This document shows positions 44,355 to 53,820 of a stretch of DNA of 64,000 nucleotides, piece by piece; position 1 is the first letter of the stretch, and each line of letters begins with the position of its first letter. The stretch lies in the NCBI RefSeq assembly GCF_009674765.1, contig NZ_WKKF01000003.1:124001-188000 (forward strand), read 5' to 3'. The DNA is from Metabacillus idriensis. Its GTDB lineage: Bacteria > Bacillota > Bacilli > Bacillales > Bacillaceae. The position numbers were made by a program, and so were the translations under genes. The notes below the pieces were generated by a model. It was not told the origin of the DNA, did no database searches, and worked only from the letters and a program-made list of their open reading frames with translations.

Positions 44355-46178
44355 TTAAATCACTAAAAGCTCATGTTCATGTACGATTTTATTAGTATTA
44401 GCTATTGCAAGTACTTGTCCTCTCATCTCTTCCTTCTCTAGTGACCAATAGGTCTTAAGAAGATTTTCTAATGTTTCCATATCAATTTCTACTGATTTTC
44501 CAACGTAAATTTTAGGATAGATTTGATCTTCATGTACTTCGTTATCTCCAAGAAGCTCTTCGAATAACTTTTCTCCTGCTCTGACTCCAGTGAACTTAAT
44601 CTCAATTTCTTCCTCTTGAAATCCGCTTAGGCGAATTAAATTTTTGGCCAAATCTAATATTTTCACTGGTTCTCCCATATCAAGTACAAATACTTCTCCC
44701 CCCCTAGCGAGGGCTCCTGCCTGAAGCACCAATCTTGACGCTTCAGGAATAGTCATGAAGTACCGCTTCATATCAGGGTGCGTAATAGTAATAGGTCCTC
44801 CGTTTTTAATTTGTTCCGTAAATAGTGGAATGACACTTCCTCTGCTTCCCAATACGTTGCCAAACCGAACGGCGACAAACCTTGTCTGACTTCTTTTATC
44901 CATATCTTGAACAATCATTTCTGCCATTCGTTTTGTTGCTCCCATTACACTTGTTGGATTTACTGCTTTATCACTTGATATCATCACAAATGTCTCAACC
45001 TTATAGACATCTGCTGCATCTGCCACATTTTTAGTTCCTAAAACATTATTTTTTACTGCTTCTTCCGGATTTCTTTCCATTAATGGAACATGCTTATGTG
45101 CAGCTGCATGAAACACAGTTCTTGGTCTATGCTGTTTCATAATATTTAACATCTTTCCTTGATCTTGAATATCTGCAATCTCAGTTACATATTCAATATT
45201 GTTATAAGTATTCTTTAATTCCATTTCAATAGAATAAATGCTATTTTCTCCATGTCCTAATAAAATGAGTTTAGATGGTTTGAATTGAGATATTTGTCTG
45301 CATATTTCTGAACCGATTGAACCACCAGCACCAGTCACTAAAACAATGCTATCCGTTATATATTCAGCAATAGATTCTGTATCAAGTTCAATCTGCTCTC
45401 TTCCTAGAAGCTCTCCAACTTCCACAGTTCGTATTTCATTAACCGTTACCTTTCCAGTTACAAGATCTTCAAACATAGGAATTGTTTGAGTTTTTGCATT
45501 CGTTTTTTTACACTCTAAATAGATTCTGTTAAGCTCTTTCTTATTTAATGAAGGAATAGCAATAATGATATTTTCAATTCCTAAGCGCTCTACTTTCTCT
45601 GGAAGATTATCCAATCCCCCAATAACCGGGATACTTAATACCTCCAAATGATGTTTTCTTTTATCATCATCTACAAAAGCTACAGGATAAAGTTCACAAT
45701 CTTTGCTTTGTTTCAATTGTCTGGCAACTAAATTACCTGCAGAGCCAGCTCCGATAATTAGGGTTCTTTTTTTAGCGGCATGTTTAGTAAGCATATGCTT
45801 ATCTCTAAAGAGCCTCCATGAAAAACGGAATCCGCCAATTAGCAACATCTGCATCATCCAAGTGGATATTAAAACTCTTAAGTAAACATCATTTAAAATA
45901 ATGAATTGAATAAAAGCTGCAACTACTACTGAAAAAGTAACAGCCTTTGTGATGATAACAATCTCGTTTACACTTGCGTACTCCCAAGCTCGCTTGTAAA
46001 GCTTATAAAGATAAGCAAAAAGATGATGACTGGTAATAAGCGTTACAGATAATATAAGTAATGGAGCAGTAAATACTCCACTATCAAAGTAAAGAAAATA
46101 ACTGCATAAATAAGCAGTGGTAAATACGATTAAAGAATCAATAACCATGAATGATAGAAATCGATTATGAAGATTCAT
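44355..46178 (-). CDS. UDP-sugar 4,6-dehydratase, EpsC/PglF-like
   Basis: A 607-residue membrane enzyme. Four N-terminal helices (about 8-115) are followed by a Rossmann linker domain (GAGSAGNLVARQLKQS) and the dehydratase core starting at VLVTGAGGSIGSEICRQI (about 284). The catalytic region reads FVMISSDKAVNPTSVMGATKRMAE, with the SDK variant typical of PglF/CapD/EpsC. It makes UDP-4-keto-6-deoxy-GlcNAc, the first step toward UDP-bacillosamine. The DegT gene beside it would supply the next step. A degenerate SinR-like dyad lies 55 bp upstream (46233-46247). Confidence 0.9.
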   Translation of the reverse strand: MNLHNRFLSFMVIDSLIVFTTAYLCSYFLYFDSGVFTAPLLILSVTLITSHHLFAYLYKLYKRAWEYASVNEIVIITKAVTFSVVVAAFIQFIILNDVYLRVLISTWMMQMLLIGGFRFSWRLFRDKHMLTKHAAKKRTLIIGAGSAGNLVARQLKQSKDCELYPVAFVDDDKRKHHLEVLSIPVIGGLDNLPEKVERLGIENIIIAIPSLNKKELNRIYLECKKTNAKTQTIPMFEDLVTGKVTVNEIRTVEVGELLGREQIELDTESIAEYITDSIVLVTGAGGSIGSEICRQISQFKPSKLILLGHGENSIYSIEMELKNTYNNIEYVTEIADIQDQGKMLNIMKQHRPRTVFHAAAHKHVPLMERNPEEAVKNNVLGTKNVADAADVYKVETFVMISSDKAVNPTSVMGATKRMAEMIVQDMDKRSQTRFVAVRFGNVLGSRGSVIPLFTEQIKNGGPITITHPDMKRYFMTIPEASRLVLQAGALARGGEVFVLDMGEPVKILDLAKNLIRLSGFQEEEIEIKFTGVRAGEKLFEELLGDNEVHEDQIYPKIYVGKSVEIDMETLENLLKTYWSLEKEEMRGQVLAIANTNKIVHEHELLVI

Positions 46179-46232
46179 AGAGCTTCATCTCCTTCACTTC
46201 AAATAAAGTATTCACTAAAAAGATTCCAACAA

Positions 46233-46247
46233 TCCTTTATAACGAAC
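46233..46247 (-). promoter_or_regulatory. Degenerate SinR-like dyad before the dehydratase gene
   Basis: TCCTTTATAACGAAC differs from the consensus TTCTTTATAAAGAAC at two positions, in the 92-bp gap between two EPS genes. Could be chance in AT-rich DNA. Confidence 0.3.
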
Positions 46248-46270
46248 GAAAAGATAACAATAATAGATGT

Positions 46271-47446
46271 TTATGCATGCAACTGAGTCTTTACAGTGAT
46301 TTGAGCAGCTAAAAGATTTGTAACTTCTTTAATGACATAATCGATTTCGGAATTATTCATATTTGTTCCGGACGGGAAGCAAATGCCTTTTTCAAATAAA
46401 TAGTCAGCTACACTTACCTGATCTGAGTGAGGGTAATATTTACAATCTTTAAAAATGGGCTGTAAATGCAACGGTTTCCAAACTAGTCTCGCCTCAATAT
46501 TTTTTTCCTCAAGAACTTTAACGACTTCTAAAGGCGAAATTTTCTCAAAATCCAATATAGCAGTCGTTAGCCAACGATTATGCCTGCATTGCTTTAATTC
46601 TGGCATAAAATTAACACCATGTATTTTTCCAAGCTCAGAAACATATTTTTGGAATATAGTTCTTTTTTGACTAACTCTTTGTTCAATCATTTCCAACTGT
46701 GCGATCCCGATTCCTGCTAAAACATTACTAAGCCTGTAATTGTACCCCATTTCGCTATGCTGATAATAGGGTGCTTGATCTCGGGCTTGCGTAGATAAAA
46801 ACTTTGCTTTCTGGATTGATGCCTCATCATTTGAAACTAACATCCCCCCGCCTGAAGTAGTGATAATTTTATTCCCATTAAAAGAGTAGATACCAAACCG
46901 CCCGAATGTTCCACTCATAGCACCTTTATAAGTTGAACCAAGAGATTCAGCTGCATCTTCTATAATAGGCACATGATAAAAATTGCATAATTCTGTGATT
47001 TCATCCATTTTTGCACTTTGTCCGTAAAGGTTTACAACAATAACAGCTTTAGGAAGGTTTCCATCCCTTTTTGCATCTAAAAAAGCTTTTTCAAGTGCTA
47101 ATGGGGACATATTCCAAGTTTCATATTCCGAATCTATGAAAACAGGAGTTGCTCCTTGATATAAAATGGGATTAGCGCTTGCTATAAAAGTAAGTGTTGA
47201 ACAAAAAACCAGATCGCCCGCTTCCACATTCAAAAGTCTTAAAGCGAGATGTATAGCGGCAGTGCCTGATGTAAGTGCTATGGCACTTTTCACTCCAACA
47301 TAATCTGCCAAGTCCTGTTCGAATTTATCAACGTTTGGACCTAGTGGAGCTATCCAATTCGTTTCAAATGCTTTATCAATATAATGGTTTTCCTTGCCGC
47401 TCATATGAGGTGAAGAAAGATAAATTCTTTTATTATTATGGATCAT
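46271..47446 (-). CDS. DegT/DnrJ/EryC1 aminotransferase, EpsN/PglE-like
   Basis: A 391-residue PLP-dependent sugar aminotransferase. Typical motifs are FETNWIAPLGPNVDKFE, ALTSGTAAIHLAL (about 57-69), ATPVFIDSE, EDAAESLGSTY and the PLP-binding Lys in FNGNKIITTSGGGML. With the 4,6-dehydratase it would convert UDP-4-keto-6-deoxy-GlcNAc to the 4-amino sugar on the route to N,N'-diacetylbacillosamine, as EpsC and EpsN do in B. subtilis. No hexapeptide-repeat acetyltransferase (EpsM/PglD type) is in the cluster; a GNAT protein may replace it. Confidence 0.88.
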   Translation of the reverse strand: MIHNNKRIYLSSPHMSGKENHYIDKAFETNWIAPLGPNVDKFEQDLADYVGVKSAIALTSGTAAIHLALRLLNVEAGDLVFCSTLTFIASANPILYQGATPVFIDSEYETWNMSPLALEKAFLDAKRDGNLPKAVIVVNLYGQSAKMDEITELCNFYHVPIIEDAAESLGSTYKGAMSGTFGRFGIYSFNGNKIITTSGGGMLVSNDEASIQKAKFLSTQARDQAPYYQHSEMGYNYRLSNVLAGIGIAQLEMIEQRVSQKRTIFQKYVSELGKIHGVNFMPELKQCRHNRWLTTAILDFEKISPLEVVKVLEEKNIEARLVWKPLHLQPIFKDCKYYPHSDQVSVADYLFEKGICFPSGTNMNNSEIDYVIKEVTNLLAAQITVKTQLHA

Positions 47447-47480
47447 ATGCTTTCCTCCTAGTAAACAAGTTTTAAAAGAA

Positions 47481-48572
47481 TTAATTTATTGTTTGACTAA
47501 GCTTATCATCAGACAACAAATCAGGATGTCTGTATTGGGGAAAATAATCTCCTTTTACATACTTACATTCATTTACAATCTTATTGTACACCTCTGTATT
47601 ATGAATTTTTCTTCCTATAAAGAAAGACAAGTCTCCATTTTTATTAAATTTCTTTTTAAAACTGTACAAACTGTCATCACCAGAGTAACCTCCTCCTAAA
47701 TGAAAATATTTTATCCCTTTTTCTTTTCCCCATTGAACTAAATAATCAATTAAAAAATTATTAGAAGCGTAACTTTGATAATCTTTATTCGATCCTGATA
47801 AATGGTAATGCAGGTAGTTCCTGCTGTACATAATAAAGCATGAAAAGATTGTGACTCCCTTATGAAGCACTTCTACCAACTCTAACTTCTCGTTCAGTAA
47901 ATAGGATGTATTGTTGAAAAATTCACGTGAGAAGTAATAATAATAATCTGCATCGTTTCTATTCATCGTACTGTAATATAGAGTTAAAAAGTCATCTAGA
48001 TCATTTGTTTGACGATGTCTAATTTCTAAATCATAAGTTTTTGACTTTTTTATCCTATTTCTGTTCTTTGAATCATAATTAATCCAAATTTCACTGTAAT
48101 CTAATGTTAAATCTATGTATACCGTTTTTCGTATACATGCAGGCTTGACCTCCTTATACAAGGAATGATTTTGCATCAACGGGTGAAATCTCACAAACTC
48201 AGTTATTATATTCATATCGTCACAATACTGCCGGAATTGTTCATTAAAGTTTTTCAAGAACTGTTCATCCACTGGTTTATTTGTTAATGGACCGCCATAA
48301 CCATAAGGAGTTGTAATATCAAAAAAATCATTCAAGTAATATTTCAAGAGACTAAGATGCGTCAATTTTGAAAGTTTTCTTTTTAAAAAAGGATAGTATA
48401 CAAACTTTTCACCTTCTTGGTAAATAAATAATACGGCTTCTCCTTCTCCATTTTTTTCATAAACTTCACAATATTCAGGAGTGAAATAAATATCCTGGAA
48501 ATTGGGATCTAATAAGTTGTAATAGTCATACCAGCGCACTGCTTCTGCGCTATTAAAAGTTAAATAACTCAT
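47481..48572 (-). CDS. FemAB-like acyl/aminoacyl transferase (GNAT fold)
   Basis: A 363-residue protein with two GNAT-like lobes. The C-terminal lobe shows FLIDYLVQWGKEKGIKYFHLGGGYSGDDSLYSFKKKF, the pattern of FemAB/BioF2 peptidoglycan-bridge transferases. RNRIKKSKTYDLEIR resembles the charged linker of this group. In an EPS operon it may attach an amino acid or acyl group to an amino sugar. Its start overlaps the stop of the GNAT gene upstream by 4 bp. Confidence 0.75.
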   Translation of the reverse strand: MSYLTFNSAEAVRWYDYYNLLDPNFQDIYFTPEYCEVYEKNGEGEAVLFIYQEGEKFVYYPFLKRKLSKLTHLSLLKYYLNDFFDITTPYGYGGPLTNKPVDEQFLKNFNEQFRQYCDDMNIITEFVRFHPLMQNHSLYKEVKPACIRKTVYIDLTLDYSEIWINYDSKNRNRIKKSKTYDLEIRHRQTNDLDDFLTLYYSTMNRNDADYYYYFSREFFNNTSYLLNEKLELVEVLHKGVTIFSCFIMYSRNYLHYHLSGSNKDYQSYASNNFLIDYLVQWGKEKGIKYFHLGGGYSGDDSLYSFKKKFNKNGDLSFFIGRKIHNTEVYNKIVNECKYVKGDYFPQYRHPDLLSDDKLSQTIN

Positions 48573-49339
48573 TTTATATTCCCTCTTCCTTCCTTTATTT
48601 TTTCCATTCTATTACTGGTGCAGATATTTATAAAACCAGACAGTTTCGTTTTTTGTGTTAATATTATAAGTTCTCTGACAGGGTCCATCCAATATAATCC
48701 ATTTAAAATACTTGTATCCTCTAAAATACGATCGCTGGTAATTCGATAAAATGTTTCTTTTATTCGACCAATATCATAAAGAGCTGTATCAGTTTTAATT
48801 TTCAAATTAGAGAAATAATAGAGTCTCTGCTCAGCTTGTGCACTAGGATAATTCTCTACTAAACATTCAAACGACTTAGAAACATGTGCTTGTTGATTCC
48901 CTAAATACCAATTTGTGGCTGAAATTTTCTTAAAACCTTCCTTTTCATACCATGCTAGTGCTGCATAATTGTCATCAAATACATCCAACAAAATTTTATC
49001 TTTTTTGTATTTATCCGCTAGCTCATATCCAGTTTCAAGCAAGAATTTCCCAATATTTTTACCTTGTAATTCTTTATCTACGTAAATGTTGTTCAGAAAA
49101 ACACTATCATTTAATATTCTATATTCCGCAAATCCAACTAACCTATTATTTAAGTAAGCGCCGCGAAACTTTATGTTCCTCAATGACTCTGGAAAGGACA
49201 AAATATTTTCTAAAAAAGTAGTATATCCCCGTGAACTGAAAATAGTTTTATGAAAAATATCAGGCCTCATCCCTGATTGAATTAAGTTTTGTATAATGTA
49301 GGCATCTATTTGAAGTATTGGAAGTATTTTGAGTTCCAT
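48569..49339 (-). CDS. GNAT-family N-acetyltransferase (EPS cluster)
   Basis: A 256-residue protein. The acetyl-CoA loop is IYVDKELQGKNIGKFLLETGYELA (about 90-112), followed by ALAWYEKEGFKKI, the usual C-terminal GNAT strand. The remaining 90 residues have no assigned motif. Position between the priming transferase and the FemAB-like gene suggests N-acetylation of the 4-amino sugar, replacing the missing PglD/EpsM-type enzyme. That assignment is a hypothesis. Confidence 0.7.
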   Translation of the reverse strand: MELKILPILQIDAYIIQNLIQSGMRPDIFHKTIFSSRGYTTFLENILSFPESLRNIKFRGAYLNNRLVGFAEYRILNDSVFLNNIYVDKELQGKNIGKFLLETGYELADKYKKDKILLDVFDDNYAALAWYEKEGFKKISATNWYLGNQQAHVSKSFECLVENYPSAQAEQRLYYFSNLKIKTDTALYDIGRIKETFYRITSDRILEDTSILNGLYWMDPVRELIILTQKTKLSGFINICTSNRMEKIKEGRGNIK

Positions 49340-49354
49340 GGCGCCACCTCATAT

Positions 49355-49972
49355 CTACTTATTTTCTGCTGTTTTAACTAATTGCCGCTCTATATCTAAA
49401 TCAAGCATCGTTTCACTCGGTATCTCTGAAACCCCTTCACTTTTAAGCACTTTCAAGCATGTTTTACCGATTATTTGAAGATCTAACCAAATAGATTTTT
49501 CCATTACATATTGAACATCCAGCTGAAATCTTTTATCCCAGTTCAAGTTATTTCTTCCAGAAACTTGTGCTAACCCCGTAATTCCAGGTCTGACACTATG
49601 TCTTTTCCGTTCATTTTCAGTATAGTATGGCAAATACTTAATTAGCAGCGGTCTTGGACCAACGAAACTCATATCCCCTTTAAGGACATTCCATAGCTGG
49701 GGCATTTCATCTATACTTAGCTTTCTCAAGAAAGTTCCGAATTTTGTCATTCTCTCATTATCAGGCAAATAACTGCCAGCTTTGTCTTTTGCATTTGTCA
49801 TTGTTCTGAATTTATAAATCGTAAATTTTTTTTCTCGAAATCCAATTCTCTCCTGCTTAAAAAAAATAGGAGACCCTATTTTAGACTTGATAAGAATAGC
49901 CGCGAAGACCATTATTGGTAAACATAAAATGATCAAAATAAATCCCACAACTACATCAATGGTTCTTTTCAT
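49355..49972 (-). CDS. Priming phosphoglycosyl transferase, EpsL/PglC-like
   Basis: A 205-residue small monotopic PGT. One N-terminal hydrophobic hairpin (about 3-25) precedes the catalytic DE in LRKLSIDEMPQLWNVLKGDMSFVGPRPL, and FRTMTNAKD, RHSVRPGITGLAQV follow. It transfers a phospho-sugar, plausibly diacetylbacillosamine-1-phosphate, to undecaprenyl phosphate to start the repeat unit. Within the EPS operon. Confidence 0.92.
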   Translation of the reverse strand: MKRTIDVVVGFILIILCLPIMVFAAILIKSKIGSPIFFKQERIGFREKKFTIYKFRTMTNAKDKAGSYLPDNERMTKFGTFLRKLSIDEMPQLWNVLKGDMSFVGPRPLLIKYLPYYTENERKRHSVRPGITGLAQVSGRNNLNWDKRFQLDVQYVMEKSIWLDLQIIGKTCLKVLKSEGVSEIPSETMLDLDIERQLVKTAENK

Positions 49973-49983
49973 ACAGGACCTCC

Positions 49984-49998
49984 TTCTTAATAACGAAC
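49984..49998 (-). promoter_or_regulatory. Degenerate SinR-like dyad before the priming transferase gene
   Basis: TTCTTAATAACGAAC differs from the TTCTTTATAAAGAAC consensus at two positions and overlaps the ribosome site region of the gene. Low weight. Confidence 0.25.
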
Positions 49999-50014
49999 AT
50001 AATAATTTTAAGAT

Positions 50015-51082
50015 TCAGCTTATTTTTTCAGGTGTATGCTTTAGGTATTCTTTTAACGTTCCTTCAACCATGTAATGAAGAGAGAATTCTTTTTCTGCTT
50101 TCTTTCGAGCAACTTCTATTATATTATTTTTTAGTTTAGGATTTGCTTTAATATAATTAATTTTGGTGCAGAAATCATAGACCGAATGCTCTTTTATCAG
50201 AATACCAGTTTGATTATCCTTAATTGCTTCCCTTATTCCCCCTCTATCTATTGAGATAATGGGTGTTCCAACAGCCATTGCTTCAATAATAGTCATAGGA
50301 AAAACTTCACGATATGATGTAAGCAATAATAAATCCATTGATTTTATAAATTTTTCTGGCTCACTTACGGCTCCCAATAGTTTTACCTTATGATCTATAT
50401 TTAAATTTTGGATCATCTTCTTTATGTTTTTAGCTTCAGGACCATCTCCCGCAACATAAAACATTAAATTTTGATGTTCTTTTAATTCATGAGCTATTTT
50501 TAAGAACAGTTCATGATTTTTTTCTTCTGATAATCTGGCTAGAATTCCTATTTTAAATTGTAGATCAGTGTCTTTTTTATGAAACTGAAATTGATTTAGA
50601 TCTACTCCATTGTAGATTGTCGTAATCAATTCTTTTTTTACCCCGAGACTAATAAGATTATCTTTCTCAAAATCACTTACAGTAATAATACTATCTGCAT
50701 GATTGTTCAATAATTTAGAAAACAACTTGGGAATATTCCCCTCTAGTACAGTAATATTATGCTTTGTATAAACCAAGTTGAATTTTATAAATGTAAGCTT
50801 TTTTAAAAAAATACAGTATAAAACCATTCTTAGACTGTTTGCATGAACAAGATTGATTTTGTTTCTTTTTATTACTCGATAAATTTTCATCAAATTATAG
50901 AAATGATTTTTCCTTGAAATTTCACTAAATCTTTCCTTATTTACTATCTGTGAAAATAATTCTCCGCTGCTTGCAGCTGTATAAAAAGTAAGATCAGGAT
51001 GTGTTAAGCTGTTTTCTAATTTGCAGAAATACATTTCAGCTCCTCCTGTTGCTAGTTTATCTGTCAGTAAAAGAATATTCAT
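50015..51082 (-). CDS. Glycosyltransferase family 4 (EPS), second copy
   Basis: A 355-residue GT-B glycosyltransferase. The N-terminus LLLTDKLATGGAEMYFCKLE is typical of GT4, with VYTKHNITVLEG, SDFEKDNLISLGVKKELITTIYNGVD and the donor-site EVFPMTIIEAMAVGTPIISIDRGGIREAI. The start at 51082 is favoured over an in-frame ATG inside the AGAGGATG ribosome site. Probably extends the oligosaccharide. Specificity unknown. Confidence 0.85.
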   Translation of the reverse strand: MNILLLTDKLATGGAEMYFCKLENSLTHPDLTFYTAASSGELFSQIVNKERFSEISRKNHFYNLMKIYRVIKRNKINLVHANSLRMVLYCIFLKKLTFIKFNLVYTKHNITVLEGNIPKLFSKLLNNHADSIITVSDFEKDNLISLGVKKELITTIYNGVDLNQFQFHKKDTDLQFKIGILARLSEEKNHELFLKIAHELKEHQNLMFYVAGDGPEAKNIKKMIQNLNIDHKVKLLGAVSEPEKFIKSMDLLLLTSYREVFPMTIIEAMAVGTPIISIDRGGIREAIKDNQTGILIKEHSVYDFCTKINYIKANPKLKNNIIEVARKKAEKEFSLHYMVEGTLKEYLKHTPEKIS

Positions 51083-51097
51083 TCCGATACACATCCT

Positions 51098-52348
51098 CTA
51101 ACTAAGTGAGTTTTTTATAGCAGGTAAAGATGCTGACTTTATTTTATGCTGTTCCTGAAATTTTTCATGTTCGTTTAAATAAGTCGACAAAATGGCTAAA
51201 TATAAAAAGAACATGTCATTTATTAAAAGAGAAAGGGACATCATTTGTAAAATAAAAGCAACAAAAGTTATAAAAAGGTAAGGTTTAATTTTAAATAGCC
51301 TGCTTTGTATTAATTGAACGAATACGATAAAAACAAATAGCAAATAAAAGCAAAAGCCTAGAAGTCCCGATTCTGACAAAATATCTAAAAATGTATTGTG
51401 AACATGAAGGATATCCCCATATTCAAACGTATTGTAATCTGCAAAATTATAAGCACCTAATCCGAAGATGACATTTGATGAAAAGTAATCTACCGCTCTA
51501 CCCCATAATTCAAATCTCCCGCTTCCACCATCACTTGAGAAATCGCTGACTCTTGATCCTAAAATCCCAAAAATGTCAAAATCCATAACTACTACAGCAA
51601 TAAACGCAACAATCGTAAGAGAGCCTATTAATCCAACAATCAAACGTAATTGTTTGATTGGATTATTCATTAAAGCATATAGGAGAAAAATCAAAATTAA
51701 TGAAATTAGTCCTCCTCTAGAAAAGGTCAATAAGCTGGTTAAGATGCATAATGTTAATCCAATCTTATTTTTTACAGAATTAGAATTGCACAAGTAGTAA
51801 GAGAAAAAAAGCGTATTATAAAAGATAAAGAAATTAGGATCCTGAAGCAATCCTATTAGCCTTGGATAATCCCGATCCATTAAAACGCCATACTTTGGAA
51901 TCCCATCACCCTCAAAAATAAAATTAAAGCTTTGAAGCCCGACTATATACAAGGATAAACTTGCTAAATTGAAAACGATTCCTGCTGAAGATACTGATTT
52001 TTCAATCACCTGCACGGTTGATGAACCAATAATAAACTTCATTAATAAATAACAGAAGATATAGAGAGAAATTCCTAAGATCATTCTAATGCTTGATTCA
52101 GGATACAAGGAAAAGGCACCTGTAAAACTATACATACAATAAAATGCAAGCATTAATATTTCGAACAGCTGAAATTTTTGAAAATAGAAAGAAGAGACAT
52201 GAATAATTAAGAAAAAAACCAGAAAAAACATATACGGCTTTAATGCGAATCCTAAATAAATATTATATTTAGCTAGAGTGACAAGAAGAATAAGGAAAAA
52301 TATTGTTTTGCTTTGTCTCGGGGATTGTTCAATCAATTTATAATCCAT
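51098..52348 (-). CDS. O-antigen ligase/polymerase-like membrane protein (Wzy)
   Basis: A 416-residue protein with about 11 helices and one large extracytoplasmic loop (about 265-300). The Wzy_C pattern is seen as LLTFSRGGLISLILIFLLY and the loop motif ILHVHNTFLDILSESGLLGF, which holds the catalytic His pair region. It should polymerise lipid-linked repeat units outside the membrane. Overlaps the flippase gene by 11 bp. Confidence 0.82.
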   Translation of the reverse strand: MDYKLIEQSPRQSKTIFFLILLVTLAKYNIYLGFALKPYMFFLVFFLIIHVSSFYFQKFQLFEILMLAFYCMYSFTGAFSLYPESSIRMILGISLYIFCYLLMKFIIGSSTVQVIEKSVSSAGIVFNLASLSLYIVGLQSFNFIFEGDGIPKYGVLMDRDYPRLIGLLQDPNFFIFYNTLFFSYYLCNSNSVKNKIGLTLCILTSLLTFSRGGLISLILIFLLYALMNNPIKQLRLIVGLIGSLTIVAFIAVVVMDFDIFGILGSRVSDFSSDGGSGRFELWGRAVDYFSSNVIFGLGAYNFADYNTFEYGDILHVHNTFLDILSESGLLGFCFYLLFVFIVFVQLIQSRLFKIKPYLFITFVAFILQMMSLSLLINDMFFLYLAILSTYLNEHEKFQEQHKIKSASLPAIKNSLS

Positions 52349-53783
52349 TTTCTGCCCCCTTCGACTTTTTTACATTCCATTTCTTTAAATTGACTAGTTT
52401 AGTTTTTAATTCTTTATCGCATAAAAAGAAGAGAAGCAAAGCTGCAAATTGGGCTAATATTGCTTTTATTGGCGATGAACTAAGAAATCCCTCAATAATG
52501 CTAATACTAATAAGAATGAAAAAAAGATATGGAACCAACGATTTTATTGCAATACTATTTCGATCAGGTATAAATAACCAATAACCTACTAGTGATATAA
52601 TTTCAATTAAGACACCAGCATAGGCTGCACCAATAATTCCATACTCTGCACTTAAGAAAATATAAAAAACAATTCCTATCGTGATGGAAACAGCTTGAAC
52701 AAATGTTCTTTTAGACTGAAGACCTCTTGTTGTCAGCCCATCTGCCAATGCAATATTTACTGCTTGAAAAGCAAGAATAAATGATAATATTTTAAGCGGT
52801 CCCGCAGCATCCATCCATAATTCTCCAAACACCACATCAATTATGAAATCAGCAATGTAATAGAATGGAATCATCATGCTCATCCCAATCAATGCCATTA
52901 ACTTTATTTGTAAGATTGTGAGAGCCAACTGTTCTTTCATTTGATTGTTATTATAATATCTGAATAAAACTGGATAGAAAGCACCGGCTACAATAAATGG
53001 TATTTGCTGCAATGCCTGTGGAATGCGGTAAGCTACAGCATATATACCGACCTCTTTAAGTGAAAGTGTTTTTTCCAATATAATTGGACCTAACTGTGGG
53101 CCAATGACAAATAATAATCCCGCAGCAGAGAAAAAACCTAACTGATTAAAAAGGCCTTTATGAAATCGAGTTTTAAAGTCGAGTTTTATCTCTTTTATTA
53201 CTAAACCGAAACTTACGATGCCTGCCGCAAAATAAGAGAATCCGTATAAAAAGCAAATGAGTGGAGGACTCACCGTTAAAAACATTCCTAAAACAATACC
53301 CAATACCAGTAAAATTGAAGAGAGAATTCTAATAAGAGCATTCATATGCATTTGTTCTCTTAGCTGAAAAAAAGCAATTCCAATACTTTGCATTCCTACT
53401 CCAGCTACCATAGGAATAATTAAACAATAAGCAGAGAATATTAAGTTTGTTTGGTTAGAATAAAAGTAATGTAAACACAAGAATCCTACTAGTAATGTAC
53501 CAATTAACAAACCAAGTCTCATTTTAATGTATGATGAAATAATGGTAGATAAATTGGCTCCCTGTTTAGAACCTTCCCTAATGATAACTTGACTTAATCC
53601 AGCATCTGTAAAAAAACTCATAATCATAGCAAATGCAAGAATTACACTGAACATTCCGTAGTGATAAGACTTTAGATAATTAGCCAGTACAATTAATGCT
53701 ATCGCGTTGATTACACTCGCAAATGCCGTGCTGTAAAACAAGTGTATAATATTTAAAGATATTGAGTTTTTTCTTGATTCCAC
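52338..53783 (-). CDS. Polysaccharide flippase (Wzx, EpsK-like)
   Basis: A 481-residue membrane protein with 12-14 helices of the MATE-like polysaccharide transporter family. Family features are NYLKSYHYGMFSVILAFAMIMSFFTDAGLSQVIIREGSK near the N-terminus and AYAGVLIEIISLVGYW near the C-terminus. It flips undecaprenyl-linked repeat units to the outer face of the membrane. Confidence 0.87.
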   Translation of the reverse strand: MESRKNSISLNIIHLFYSTAFASVINAIALIVLANYLKSYHYGMFSVILAFAMIMSFFTDAGLSQVIIREGSKQGANLSTIISSYIKMRLGLLIGTLLVGFLCLHYFYSNQTNLIFSAYCLIIPMVAGVGMQSIGIAFFQLREQMHMNALIRILSSILLVLGIVLGMFLTVSPPLICFLYGFSYFAAGIVSFGLVIKEIKLDFKTRFHKGLFNQLGFFSAAGLLFVIGPQLGPIILEKTLSLKEVGIYAVAYRIPQALQQIPFIVAGAFYPVLFRYYNNNQMKEQLALTILQIKLMALIGMSMMIPFYYIADFIIDVVFGELWMDAAGPLKILSFILAFQAVNIALADGLTTRGLQSKRTFVQAVSITIGIVFYIFLSAEYGIIGAAYAGVLIEIISLVGYWLFIPDRNSIAIKSLVPYLFFILISISIIEGFLSSSPIKAILAQFAALLLFFLCDKELKTKLVNLKKWNVKKSKGAENGL

Positions 53784-53820
53784 CGGTCATCACACCCTGC
53801 CCAAGCAATTACTTATACTG

